Shown here piece after piece: positions 47,500 to 59,300 of a DNA stretch of 64,000 nucleotides. A model generated the notes under the pieces. The model made no database searches. It saw only the letters and a list, made by a program, of their open reading frames with translations, and was not told the DNA's origin. The stretch covers positions 62,001 to 126,000 of the forward strand of contig CAJNOJ010000146.1 of the NCBI GenBank assembly GCA_905250025.1, given 5' to 3'. Every line of letters starts with the position of its first letter. Position 1 is the stretch's first letter. The stretch is from Adineta ricciae. Taxonomy: Eukaryota; Rotifera; Eurotatoria; Adinetida; Adinetidae. Both the position numbers and the translations under genes were made by a program.

Positions 47500-48129
47500 A
47501 TGAATAGAAGAATACCTAATGTTGATCAATTAGTTTCAACTAACCGTATTGAAACTCTTCAAGATATTGTGCGCAACTGTCAACGCAATGAACAACGTTT
47601 GCAGGAACTTGAACGTCACACGCGACACGAACGGAAACGCGCTGAACGTCTTCTACGCGAAAAGTCCTACCAAAAACAAGAAGAATCACAACAGCAAGCT
47701 GTAAAATTTTTTATAACTCTCGACAATGACCCAATAACACGAACGAAAACTTCCAAATCTTGTAAAACACTCAAGCAAAACCGAGTACGATTTGATTTTC
47801 TAACAGAGAACTCATCTCCACCGTATAAACCCAAAGTACCAACTGATAACATCGACAACTTTGACGATCTAGCGCGTCGATGTGAAGATCTTCTTTTACG
47901 TTTGCGCATTCATACAAAACATTCAAAAGCACTTCAATCTCGCGAACCATTCAACCCATCTACCTATTCAACCGATGAACGAATAAAACAAACACTAGAC
48001 GACAGCAATGCATCACACGAAAGTCTTCTAAGTGAAATTCAACGTCGGAACTATTTAAGAACCGAAATTCTACGCTTACGCCTTCAACAACATCTCCTAT
48101 TACCTGGCCGACCGAACACCACTCAATGA
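47500..48129 (+). CDS. Hypothetical coiled-coil protein, 209 residues
   Basis: Single-exon frame; I start at MNRRIPNVDQLVS (47500), although the frame stays open to an ATG at 47410 through Arg-rich sequence. Residues 20-70 form a highly charged predicted coiled coil (NCQRNEQRLQELERHTRHER). A second helical charged region ends the protein (LLSEIQRRNYLRTEILRLRL). No signal peptide or membrane segment. It is divergent from ABHD14, the two starts only 235 bp apart, suggesting a shared promoter. AATAAA at 48218-48223. No family recognised. Confidence 0.55.
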   Translation: MNRRIPNVDQLVSTNRIETLQDIVRNCQRNEQRLQELERHTRHERKRAERLLREKSYQKQEESQQQAVKFFITLDNDPITRTKTSKSCKTLKQNRVRFDFLTENSSPPYKPKVPTDNIDNFDDLARRCEDLLLRLRIHTKHSKALQSREPFNPSTYSTDERIKQTLDDSNASHESLLSEIQRRNYLRTEILRLRLQQHLLLPGRPNTTQ

Positions 48130-48599
48130 CAAACGGCCAAGCTTTGTTTTTCTTCTTCGTATCTAAAAAACTTAATATAATTAGTTGTTTTATGCAGAAT
48201 TCTTCATGTCTGTCAGCAATAAACTTTAAATCAAACCGAATCGCCATTCACAATCTTATCTATCTCTGTGAAATATGGAAGTGATAACATAATATAGAAT
48301 AAAACAGTGCTATTTTTAGAAGAGAGCGAGAGGAGGAAATGTTAGTAAGCGAGAAAACATAGTCTAATGTCTTTTTTTTCCGAAAACAAAATCGGTCAGT
48401 GTGTTATTTTTCCTGTTCGTTTTCATATGTTTGCTTTGTTGAGCATCTGAGGAAAGTTTTGCAAAAGTACATACAGGCGAGAAACTAATTTCCATAAATC
48501 GTATCAGTTCATTAAAGAATTTTTCTCTCTTTCTTTTTTCTTCATTTCTCGAGTTTAGGAAGTAAATTAAAAATTTATTTCTCATTTTTTTTCTTCCTT
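48130..48599. other. Intergenic, 470 bp
   Basis: 3' flank of the coiled-coil gene and T-rich sequence leading to the calcyphosin-like gene. No gene seen. Confidence 0.5.
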
Positions 48600-49755
48600 A
48601 TGGACACAAAGATGGAGATTCTTCGACAACGGTTATTAGATAGTACAACCAAACAATCTGATCTAATCGAAATATTTGCGGCAATTGATCGAGGTTTGTT
48701 TACATTTCACTGTCAAGCAAAGGTTTCGCATATTTACCTATCGAATTAGATTGCTCCGGCCGAATAACATATGAGGAATTTCATGCTGCGATGAAATTAT
48801 TGAAATTAGATTTCAACAACGATGACGAGATCAAACAACTCTTTCGACGATTTGATACAACAAACAATGGACAAATCGATCTCGCTGAATTCCTCCAACA
48901 GATCAAACCACCGATGAACGAACGACGTCATCGAGCGGCTCTCCATGTCTTTAACTCAATGGACATCAACAAAGATGGGAAATTAACTATCGAAGATATC
49001 AAAGTAGTTGACACGACCGACGGAAATGATCAGTCGTTTCCTATTTGTTTTAGCTGAAATACGCGGCACAGCTGAAAGCAGTTAAAAATAGATCAAGCCA
49101 GAATATTGATTATGTACGCAATGTGTTAAATATCCGAAACTTTTTAAACACTAATTCTTGTTAGCAATCGTTCAGGGAGTTTCCTATCCGCTAGAAGATA
49201 TGATCGATTTCATCTATTAGGAATAGAAGTCGAGAGTGTCATCAGCATGCATGACATGTGTGAAGAGAAAAGTCACTATGAGTCAACACTTGACTACCTC
49301 AAGCTCGTTAAACCTTCAATCATCTTATAATGTTGTCAGCATGTGCTTTACGCTTCTGATTTCCTTGAAAGGTAATTAGCAGCTTGTAACCAAATCATTT
49401 TTAATTCAGTAATGAAAAATACGGAAAAGAAAGTAATCATTGTACTTGCACATAATTATTTTAAAGTGCCTGTCACGAGATAAATGTATGTTAGTGAGCA
49501 TTTCAGCAGTTACATTGATCTACGTACGTTTTCAAGGAAGTGCATTCATGGTATATAATCTGAAAGAAAAAGACATTTTTTCTTTTATTCTAGACTTTGA
49601 AGAAATTTCTCAACAAATTCGATACACGCGGTCAAGAAGATGGTATCGTCGATCAAGACGAGTTTCTCGGCTTCTGTGTTATGCTTAGTGCGACGATTAA
49701 AGAAGATATTTATTTCGAACATGCACTACGAACATTATTTGATTTTCGTTTTTGA
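48600..49755 (+). CDS. CAPSL: Calcyphosin-like EF-hand protein
   Basis: Exons 48600-48693, 48750-49003, 49054-49113 and 49594-49755 give 189 residues, near the family's usual length of about 190-210. Four EF-hand regions: DRDCSGRITYEEF, DTTNNGQIDLAEF, DINKDGKLTIEDI and the more divergent DTRGQEDGIVDQDEF. The C-terminus (CVMLSATIKEDIYFEHALRT) matches the calcyphosin family's end, where a helix packs on EF4. The linker between EF3 and EF4 is shorter than I expect for CAPS/CAPSL, so an exon in the 480-nt third intron may have been missed. Calcyphosins are associated with ciliated cells in animals. Convergent with IFRD: stop codons are about 190 bp apart. Confidence 0.8.
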
Positions 49756-49946
49756 TTCAAAAGAAAAAGAACATCAAGAAACAAAAATACAAATATGTCT
49801 TATAAACATTTCTATCGATTCGATATTTATTCCAAAACAAAATGAACAAAAATAGATCTAGTCAGGTTTGGAGAAGTGCAGATCAACCTATACGGGATAG
49901 AAATAAACGTTTCGGGAAAGATATTTTCCAGCAAGTCTGTTCGATG

Positions 49947-51846
49947 TTAATCTTCGTAGTGATTACGTCTCACTTTATTTGCACGAGTTTTATTTAAAGC
50001 TTGAGTACGAGTTTTAAATGCAGCTTTGTTAGCGTTATGCTATTAGATGAGAAGAAATTATGAATGAATTTAGAAGACAAAAGTAAGCATACTCGATCCA
50101 ATTTATTCACTTTTGATTGCTCAAGATTTTCGATTTCTGGCTCGTCTAGATTGAAAACCGAACGAAGAAATCCATTCTCCTATTAACCATAAAGAATCAA
50201 TTTCATATAAGAAATATTTCATGAGTTTTGCTTCACTGACTTTAAGATGAACGTTCATTCCTGTTGCTAGTATGCTGCTGAACATATTGTAATAGAATCG
50301 ACTAGTCCATGACGTGATTTCCAATGTTTCACGGCCAAATTTTATGTCGAAGTCAGGTGAAGTCCCTTCCTAAAAGCGTGAACGTCAATTTAGAAGGAAA
50401 AGTTCTCTCGTAAAATGGTGTTACTTCAAAGGAATTGTAGATTTCTCGAAAAGTAGCACGTTGTAAGCGTTTCTCTTTCTTGCCACGATATTTCGCACTT
50501 TCATTCGCTTTCTTTTCTAATGTTATCAATAAAGACTCTGATGGTTCAGCAAAGATCTAGAACACATAAACATACATATCAAGTAGTACACGCTCCAATT
50601 CGCCTACGCTGTGAATATCCCGTGCTATTTCATATAAAACAGCTATTGTTTCACCTGCTTGATTACGTAGATCACCATCGTTCGTTTCCAGAAGACCGGG
50701 AATCTTTTCAGGAAGATATCTACAGTAGGCCAATAGAAACTGGTTGATCTATTATCGATAACTTACATGCGTATCAATTCATGGGCGAGATTATTCGGTA
50801 AAGTGGATGCTAAAAGGCACCAAGAAGTGAGCGCTGCTGTGTGTAATTCTTGTAGGTCATGATTAATGATCGGTGATGTTCCATCTTCATATAAGTATGA
50901 CTGAGAAAAAATCGTCTCCAGTATTCTCATTAATTCAACCGTTGACTGAAAGAAAACGAAATCTTATTTTGGACTAAAGCAAAGTATTGATGTGTACTAA
51001 CTGAAATCTCCTCACTGGAGATGAAACAAATGACGCCTAGTGCTAGAGTGTACTATGAATAGAAACAAAGAAATGATGATGGTGAAATCAAAACGACCTG
51101 ATGAAACTTACGTGTTTTCGGAGAGATGAAAGTTTCGATTCGTCGCGTACTGTTGGCAATATTGCATCGCGAAATTTAAGAAACAGTTCATCATCGACTT
51201 CACCGAGTTGAATAAAAACTAACGATGAAACAGTTGCCGCTAATTTCCCTTCGGACTCATTGCCTTTTCTCAAGCATGCTATCAATTGTTCCATCAAACT
51301 TTCAATTCTATAAAGAAGAATCGCTTAAAAAACTGCAAAATGCTTGGTATCATACCGATTAGAAACCAACTCAGAAACATATTTCTGAGATAGTAATGTT
51401 TGAAGCGTACGTAAAGAATTTTCACGTGTTCTCAAACTAAAATTTCAGAAAAAGTATTATGATATTTGAGGAGTTTTTCAAAAAGTTACTCTTTATTTCG
51501 AAGACCTTCAATTGATGTGTCAAGTTTTTCATCAAGAGAATCCGATGTAAGGATTACATCATTTCCTAAAGGAAAACCAACTAAAACATACAAAAGAGTG
51601 TTAATAAAGAGGTCTAAGATTTGCTTTTTTGACAACATATTTACCTTCGCTATCTTCATAGATGCTTGTTACATCGGACATGTTGGAACAAGTGCTAACG
51701 CCATCGTCGATCGATGCTGAATCATCAGCACCCGATTTTGTCGTTTTATTCCGAGGCGGACGACCTGCAAGAAAAATAAAATATCATTTTACACTGTGAC
51801 TGTAGAAAACAAATATCTAATTACTTTTCTTTGTATATTTTGGCAT
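49947..51846 (-). CDS. IFRD1: Interferon-related developmental regulator family protein
   Basis: IFRD1/IFRD2 are ARM-repeat proteins; IFRD1 (Tis7/PC4) is a transcriptional co-regulator and IFRD2 binds idle ribosomes. Twelve exons in transcription order: 51825-51846, 51645-51764, 51490-51580, 51356-51436, 51112-51307, 51002-51052, 50767-50945, 50608-50719, 50425-50556, 50241-50369, 50093-50179, 49947-50039; 430 residues, all phases consistent. Lys-rich start MPKYTKKSRPPR, Ser/Asp-rich stretch, helical repeats (ENSLRTLQTLLSQKYVSELV, GKLAATVSSLVFIQLGEVDD, LHTAALTSWCLLASTLPNN, DLRNQAGETIAVLYEIARDI), then the IFRD C-terminal domain (RATFREIYNSFE, KFGRETLEITSWTSRFYYNM, NKAAFKTRTQALNKTRANKV). The first exon is 22 nt. 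IFRD1 versus IFRD2 cannot be decided. Confidence 0.92.
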
Positions 51847-51999
51847 GATGGATGTGAATTATCAAGTAAATATATATCTAAAAGAAGAACGAGAAGAAGG
51901 AAAACGTCAGTCGAGTTTAACCGAAAGAATGACCATAACATTAAAAGAAAAAAGCGAAAAGAAACATTTCTATAGTGTTATGTGATGTTTTGATTTGTT

Positions 52000-52374
52000 T
52001 CAAAATAATTGATCACGTTTGTCCATAGCTAAATGTGGATCAACTTGAATTTCACCAAATTCTCGAGGATTATTTAAAATATCATCGAATGATATGTCTT
52101 CATTAGTACCACGTAAAACATCGAGCATCAATCGTGAACTTGGTAGGCACGGTAAACGACCAATTTTCTTGGCAATTTGTAATTCTGTTTGAAGTTTTAA
52201 TGGTGCTTGAATACCTAAGACACTACGTGCCATATGATGATGGAATTTATCGCGAGTATCTACATGGGTGATCTCAGACTTTTCCAAAATATGGCCTGTA
52301 GTCAATGTGGATTTTACTGAAGTTAAACCTTGGCATAGTTTGTTAGGTAAACCAGTATAACTTGATGTATCCAT
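52000..52374 (-). CDS. POMP: Proteasome maturation protein (UMP1 homologue)
   Basis: Chaperone that drives dimerisation of half-proteasomes during 20S core assembly and is then degraded. Intronless coding region of 124 residues. Diagnostic motifs are HMARSVLGIQAPLKLQTELQ, RLPCLPSSRLMLDVLRG, NEDISFDDILNNP and the final PHLAMD segment. An acceptor-like GTTTAG directly abuts the ATG, so either a 5' UTR intron or a trans-spliced leader precedes it. IFRD lies 153 bp downstream on the same strand. Confidence 0.93.
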   Translation of the reverse strand: MDTSSYTGLPNKLCQGLTSVKSTLTTGHILEKSEITHVDTRDKFHHHMARSVLGIQAPLKLQTELQIAKKIGRLPCLPSSRLMLDVLRGTNEDISFDDILNNPREFGEIQVDPHLAMDKRDQLF

Positions 52375-54625
52375 CTAAACGACGAAGTCAATAGAGAAAA
52401 AAACCTTTCATAGTTGGTATGACTCACATTTATCTAGTAAATATTCGATAATAATTAAATACTTGATAAAAAAAATGTGGGATAAATCTATAAAGAAAAT
52501 TTCATGCAATATAGAAAAATTCAAGGTTGCATCATATGTTAGTCAAAATGACATATGATTGATTACACATTCAACATGTGCCAAATGAATATGTATTGTG
52601 TGTGAATCAAAAAGCGTAACGATCTATTCGAAATATTCGAAACTAGGCAAATGAAATGAATGAATCAAAATATGCACCAATCATTCTGTCAAAATAGAAC
52701 TACTAGCGACATCTGCGTGGTGGCTACTTTTCCATTATTCTATTTTAAAATTCAGTCATTTTTCAACATATGCGAGGATAGATTATTTTTTATCATATTA
52801 TTGTTCAGAAGCTTAGAACGGAGGATCTCCATGGCAATGACGCGACTATGATTGAATTCTTATAATCATATACAGACACGCTGCCATCGCACGAATGTTC
52901 ATTGAAAATGCGTTTATCCGCAAGCTGAGTCAGTAAAAAGCCGATAAAATAAACTTCTTTGTTGATCCAATTTTGATGCACATATAACATAAGATTCACA
53001 CAATTGATGAATGCGATTAATATCGAAATTTTGTCTCTTTTTGCTTAAGACATTTATGGAAACGTCACGTAAAATGGTTTTCTCTCATTTAGAGCACTGT
53101 TCGAGAGAAGAAATCGTTTGTGTGAGATTTCTCTCTGACTTTGTTGAGAAGATTACACGACTTATATATACACACCAGTGAACAAGGGTGAGGGGTGAGT
53201 GTGACTAAGCTGTAGTTGTACCTTCGTTGCACTTGAAATAGATTTGTATCCATTTTAATCAAGTCTACGTAGATATAATTGCTCATTTTAAAGCTGATCT
53301 TTTAACTTGATAATCATTTTGTTTCATTTCTCTGCGATGAGACATTTTTTTATTAGAACTCTACTAGAATAACACGTACAATTATCCAAGACTGACCACT
53401 AACTATGGTATTGACGCCACAAATCTCAATGAATTTTCAATTTAGTCTTCATATTACACTGCTGATAAAGAAAGTTTTCATAGGTTTTTGATAATTAAAA
53501 TTTTTTCCATCAGAAAGACCAATTGATGAAGAAAACCAAATCAATGGAACTTATGCAAAGAAATCGAAATCTGACAAATGGATTTACTTCTCCTGGCACG
53601 GAGAGTATTCGATGGGTTCAATTGAATTGTATCAATGTAGTTGATCTAAAGTTCACTGAAAATCGTTGAGTCTCCTATATTTGTCATTCGAAGAAAGAAA
53701 TGACAGTTTGTGTCGATTTTCTCATTGTGCTTTTCAATCTGCTGATGAAGAAACGACAAAATAGATTATACAAAGCCAAATCAAATCAAATGAGTGAATG
53801 TTCATCTATGTTTCCAGTTTGAATCACCAATCATATTATCATTAACAGTATTATAGAAGAAACAGATCCTTATGATGAAATTCTCGTTCCATTACCATGC
53901 TGAATGATCAACCAGGATGAATTTCAATTAAACTTCTTGATACTTCGATATGAGTCCAGTTATATCGTTGGAAAACAAATGTATTCCCAATTTCTCATTC
54001 GTATGAATCAAATAAAGAAATTTCAATTTTGAGTGCCTGATTAATCTTCACGCTGCTCCAATATTCGATCGTCCAGACAATTTTCATCAATACTCTCCTT
54101 TAGTATCAAATGTGTTTTGATAATTCAGTTGAATTAATAAACAACAAAATTCTACACACTTCTTGATTCCTTTTTTGTTCTATGTCTGATGACAAACTCG
54201 TCCTCTTATGTCACTAATGGAAGAACCTTATTTTCTTATAAAAAGACGTCGATACCATCGATAGCTAAAGAACAAAATACAATGTCAAAATAGATTATTT
54301 TTTTGGGAATTTCTTTTCTAACCAACCACGTTCGATGATGTACATCTGACGTAAATTTAGGTTGATCCAGTCTTGTTGAATATTTGTTATCGCATCACTA
54401 ACAAGTCGTAGTGATAGAACATGTACAACGTGCTTCACGTCCGTCCATTGTAACTATAATGTCTTTTGTTTCTCCATGTTATTGAAGTTTAATCCTAGGC
54501 AGCATTGTTCTGCGACTATATAAGCATAGAAAGAAACGTATTACAGCGAAAACAATTACACATTCGCCTTCTATCCTTGCTAACCAGTTTCGTACTCGAT
54601 TTATCGAGATATTCGATTTGCTCAT
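52375..54625. other. 2.25 kb intergenic region with a decayed coding fragment
   Basis: No intact gene recognised. A protein-like but interrupted stretch lies at about 53519-54130 (described separately). G-rich GGGTGAGGGG near 53185 resembles the repeat at 34649. Confidence 0.4.
53519..54130 (+). pseudogene. Possible decayed coding fragment of unknown family
   Basis: A frame at 53519-53645 has protein-like composition (KWIYFSWHGEYSMGSIELYQ), then stops. Further pieces with similar codon choice appear in shifted frames downstream (around 53860-54010, for example ETDPYDEILVPLP). The pattern suggests a gene broken by several frameshifts and stops. No family assigned. Confidence 0.3.
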
Positions 54626-55463
54626 ATGGCTGATAAAAAAATGACATTAGTTGATGGCAACATAAAATGTGAACCACTTTCACCGTCGAAAATGAATTCT
54701 TTTCTCGAAGACGAAGGTGAAGTTGAAGACGTGATTCAAGTAAGTACATTACAACTTGATTCTTGCAAAATAGTTCTTGTTTCTCTTTCAGGTATCAGGC
54801 GAATGTATCGATAATCCATCAACAGCTGACCACTGCAGAGCTAGATGTCTACGTCGTCGAGCCTATTAACCCAGGTCGATCATTCCGGCCGGAATTGCAC
54901 AGGAAATATTCGATCAGTTCCTGACCGTTTCCAGCTCGAAGTTTGCAGGAAACGGTCGGGAAATGACTGGAACCTATGTTTGAACTTCCGGCGGCAAGGA
55001 AATGGTCGGAAAACGAACTTAACCGGCCGGAACCGACCGTGCCATAATAACCTGGGTTTATTTAAGGCGTCATAGATGATGTGATAACACTCGAACAAAT
55101 GAATCAATGCAATTCCGAACTGATGAAATTGAAAATGTAGGAAAACTTTCTTATTAATGTTGCGATGACTTTCGTCTTATTCTAGAAAAGCACAACTTCA
55201 AGAGCACTGTCAAAAAGCTCGTTTATCAATTATGCAAGCGATGAACAATGGTGATAAGAGTTTGCACTTTTCTAACGAAATATCTCATTTCTACTCTTTG
55301 AATAGATGACACTTTGGAATTTGGTGCTCTATTTATGAACATCAGTGATGCCAACATCGAGTGTTTGCTCGAAGGTATGATACAAAAAGAAACAATTGTC
55401 ATGATTTTCCTATCCTCATCTGTAGGACGTCCGAATACGAAACGAAGGTCAACAAAGAAGTAA
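54626..55463 (+). CDS. Hypothetical small protein, six exons, intron 2 built around a TIR element
   Basis: Exons 54626-54739, 54799-54874, 55067-55136, 55186-55250, 55306-55374 and 55426-55463 give 143 residues with all phases consistent. Acidic N-terminus (NSFLEDEGEVEDVIQ), then two predicted helices (VSIIHQQLTTAELDVYVVEP and EQMNQCNSELMKLKIKAQLQ), a short hydrophobic stretch (FGALFMNISDANIECLLEG) and a basic tail GRPNTKRRSTKK that could be a nuclear signal. I do not recognise the family; a small coiled-coil subunit of a nuclear complex is possible but unproven. Intron 2 (54875-55066) is occupied almost entirely by a 191-bp inverted-repeat element. AATAAA at 55591-55596. Confidence 0.6.
54868..55058. 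mobile_element. Non-autonomous TIR element (MITE-like), 191 bp, TATT target duplication
   Basis: Ends are AACCCAGG (54868-54875) and CCTGGGTT (55051-55058), perfect 8-bp inverted repeats, extended by subterminal TTCCGGCCGG on both arms in opposite orientation. Flanking TATT at 54864-54867 and 55059-55062 is a candidate 4-bp target-site duplication. The inside is far more GC-rich than its surroundings, with CGG/CCG motifs, and carries no transposase frame. It sits in intron 2 of the small gene, whose donor CAG/GTCGAT lies within the left terminal repeat. Confidence 0.6.
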
Positions 55464-56380
55464 AACAATAATAAACGATGGGTTATCGGCAACAAATTTT
55501 AATTATGCGAATAATTATCAGATTACTTGTTTAGGCTAATACATACGTAAATTATATGTAAACTGTGATTCTTAGAAGTTTTTTTTTATCAATAAAAGTG
55601 ATTAAAACATTCTTGTCTTGTACCGTATACCGTCTATGTAGCGAAAGACTATCTAAGATCTGAAACTTGATCAGTAGGGGAATGTTGACGTTGTGTACAA
55701 CTCTTGTGCTCACGAACTATGATTTATCTAGAGCGAAAAACAACGGATATTGTAAAGTACCAATTATACCTTTCGATTGATGGAGAAAATCCCAATCGAG
55801 CTAAGCGAAACTCGCGAATAACATAGATAACAAACACTTGTTATACTAATGACATGATTTCTTTATTTTCATTCATTTTCAATTTCATTGCCTACGTTAT
55901 CACCCACTCGTATTTTCTCAAAAAGGGAGATGATGAAGGTAAGTTCAGTAAATACAAGACAAAGACCAAAATATGTTAGTCTGGATTGGTTATAACCCAG
56001 AAGAACGAACATGTTAATCATCTGACAACAGTCGATTCGAAATAGCGACATCATTTTGAACTATATGATTTGTCGTTATCTCGTCAGCGAAATACAAAGA
56101 CCGCTCGTTCACATCATTAGGACAATGAATTAATCCTAATTCCGTGTCAGATCGTTCATTCCTATTTCTTTTCTCCTTCAGAATAATTTATATGTTAACT
56201 ATTGACTAACTTCTTCAATTAATTTTGTCTACTACTCAATTATGTTTGAGCGTCTGTCGACAACAAGTCCATACATTTGGTTTGTTTGATTTCTTTGTGT
56301 TTATGTTCATTAGGATATGCACAAATTCATTTTATTTTTTTAGTGATGTAAGCCTTGGACCTATTGAACAGGCAAATCGT
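55464..56380. other. Intergenic, 0.9 kb
   Basis: AATAAA (55591-55596) belongs to the gene on the left. A minus-strand frame at 55869-56054 is short and unsupported. TTTTTTTAG at 56334-56343 is an acceptor whose frame continues into the SAP-motif protein, so an upstream first exon of that gene should lie here; I could not fix it. Confidence 0.4.
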
Positions 56381-59300
56381 ATGGCTTTAGCACCGACAAA
56401 AGCTTCGATTCCATATCTTGATTTTAAAGAAAGTTTTCCAAGATTGCAACAAAATAGAACGCCATTGAAACTCCTTGCACCTGATGAAGTACCTATGAAT
56501 GCAAGTATTGCAACAACAACAACCGATACAAATCATAGTCGACAGCCAAGCCTTCAACCAGTCTGGTACACAGAACAAACGATCGTTGATGATATCAACG
56601 ATCAACAGCAGCAATCGAATTCAGCCAGATCGTCAACTAATCATCGTCACGATCTAACACGTTCAACTTTACCTACCATTGAAAGTAATAGCCCAGAAAT
56701 CGAAGATGAAATTATTGAAAAAGAACCTCTCTCAGCAAAACCATCCCTTATGCGTAAATCATCGACGTTCACAATTGAACAACAATCATCAATTAATAGT
56801 CCATCATCGTTGAATGAATCAGAAAAAGAAAACAATTTCGATGTTATGATCACCTCAACACAGTACGTATGATTAATTTGTCAAAAGATATCGAAAAATA
56901 TTGCAACGTAATTTCCGTAGACAAGAATCGAAGAAGTCAATATGTCATCCCAACGAACCATCGGAAGAATCTTTTCGTGCTCTTGAACATCTCTTAGGTC
57001 TTGGTTCAGCAAATACAAATCTAACGATGACAACTATGACACAAGACTCACCGAAAAGTAATCATGAATCGTTGTCACTAACCATCGTTACCCCAACGGA
57101 ATTGATCAATCAGACAGGTGCATCATTACATTTAAGTTATGCACCAGCAGGTGGTGGAGGAGGTAGTTTGCCATCGTCCCAAAACATTCTTGTCATGCCA
57201 ACAATTGAAAGTATAACTGATCCAAGTATAAACTCTACCATTCCACCGCCGTTTGACGTTGATAATAGTGAAATCGAAGAGCCGTCATCGGCATGTGGAA
57301 CAGTTATCAATCCTGACACTTCGAAATGTACTGAAGATTCGTTTCATTTTACTGATGAAGATGATGAGGAGAGAATAGAAACGCCGAAAGATAATACAAA
57401 CACAGAAGACGATGATGACGACGATCAGAACGATTTTTCTTTGGAATTAAATGATTTTCCAAATAATTCGAAAGATACTGTGAATGAATCAGTAGTTCAA
57501 GCACCTCCGATGATTACGATTCGTGCACCGACAAGTACTGATGTTGCCTATCGAGCTTTGATCAAAACCCGAGCCGGTGGAAGAATATCTCAACCGATCA
57601 AAACTCAATCACCATTAGCAAAATCAGGTAAGTGAAGGAATCAACGAGTCTTCTTTCTGAAGTCCCATACTTAGATCCAATCAAAGTGACAGTGCGATCA
57701 TCTGTACCTGTATCATCGCCAACACGAACATCCCGTGTGCTTCGTTCAAGCACTCGTCGAATGTCAACTGATCCTGTTGCTGAAAAATCTACTACACAAG
57801 AAATCAATGAGTCAAGTGAATTATTCACTCAACCGTAATAGCAATATAATTGAGAGAAAACTTTATTTAGATGTGACATCCGACGATAAATGTTTTGCTA
57901 ATGAAGATCAAACTACTGATGATTATCCTCGTATTGAACTTGTCGAAGTTGTCAGTGTGTCTGAAGATGACGAAGTCGAACAAGAACAAGCTGCTGGCAT
58001 TACTCTTAACCTTACTGAAACAAAAGAGATTGATTCGTCATCAACAACAAGTGCAGAGGAAGCTGATTGTAGTGCTTCGTCATCGTGCGCATCGTTTATC
58101 TCCCCTCAAGTGAATATTGGCACACCAGCAGATGCTAAAAAGCCTGTTCTATCACGGGAGTTTACGTACGACAGTCCAGCATTAAGAAAGACTCGCTCTT
58201 TACAACATCGTTCCATTCTACTCAATCGACCAAGTTCTTCACGTTCAAATCATTCATTAATTCCTCCCATACCTGAACAACAAGTTACCAATAGCGAAGA
58301 AGAACAAGATCTTAGCACTTATTCTATACCATTATCAGAATCTAAAATTTTGTTAACAACTCTTTCTACGAATCCAACAACTATGAGCGAAGCACCACCG
58401 ATGATCCTACAAAAATCTCTAGCAGGCTCGGCTTCACCATCACCAAACCCTACGCCAGTGATCACTATTCGTCAAAGTGAATGTTTATCGTCAGCTCTAT
58501 CACCTCGCCGTAGTATTAATCCTCTCCATTCGTCCACACCATCAACTAGAAGTAAATCGTTGCAAATGGTTTCACTTGGTGAACAAGAGCAACTTTCAAC
58601 GACAGTGCCACAGCATTTACAAATTGACTTAACTGCAGAAGATGTTGAAATGCTCGATAACGAACAACAAGTAGACATTCCTGTTTATCAGGTTGCCGAG
58701 GAAGGTATTCAAACGTCTCCAATCCAACCACCTCGTCGAATCGATGTCAGTGCTCAAACTACACCAAGCCTGAATCCATTATCTCGGCGTTGTTTTCAAG
58801 CAATGGAACAGCAAACGACACCGATTGCGAAGCGTTCATCTTCATCGGCAAGTTGCCAAACGACTCCGATTCCTATTCAAATTAAACAAACAAGTCCAAT
58901 GGCGCCCCATGTACCATCAGTAGTATCGAGTATGATCATAGAGGAACGTGAAGAACAACAACAACAACAGCAGCAAGTCACACCATTGCATAGCAAAGCC
59001 ATTGTACATTTAAGACGAAACGTTCGCTTTCAATTTACACCTTCAACTGATGCTCGTTTAGCTGCCAAAGAAAAGTTAGAAGAAGAACAACGACGTCAGG
59101 TGAAACTAGATATAGTTATTGATCCGATCAACCCGATTCCATCGGATAATGAACGTGAAGAGGATACCGAAGATGAATCCATCAAAGCGAAAAAGAAAAT
59201 CGCCACGTCGAAAAAGAAAAAAGTGTCTGCTCCATCGACAAAAACAGATGATAGTTCAGAAGAAACGGTTAGAATCGCTCATCTGCATTTTGAATTGGTT

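Noticed and set aside
55869-56054. 61-codon minus-strand frame with a hydrophobic middle
   Set aside because: Short, AT-rich, no splice partners and no family; consistent with chance.
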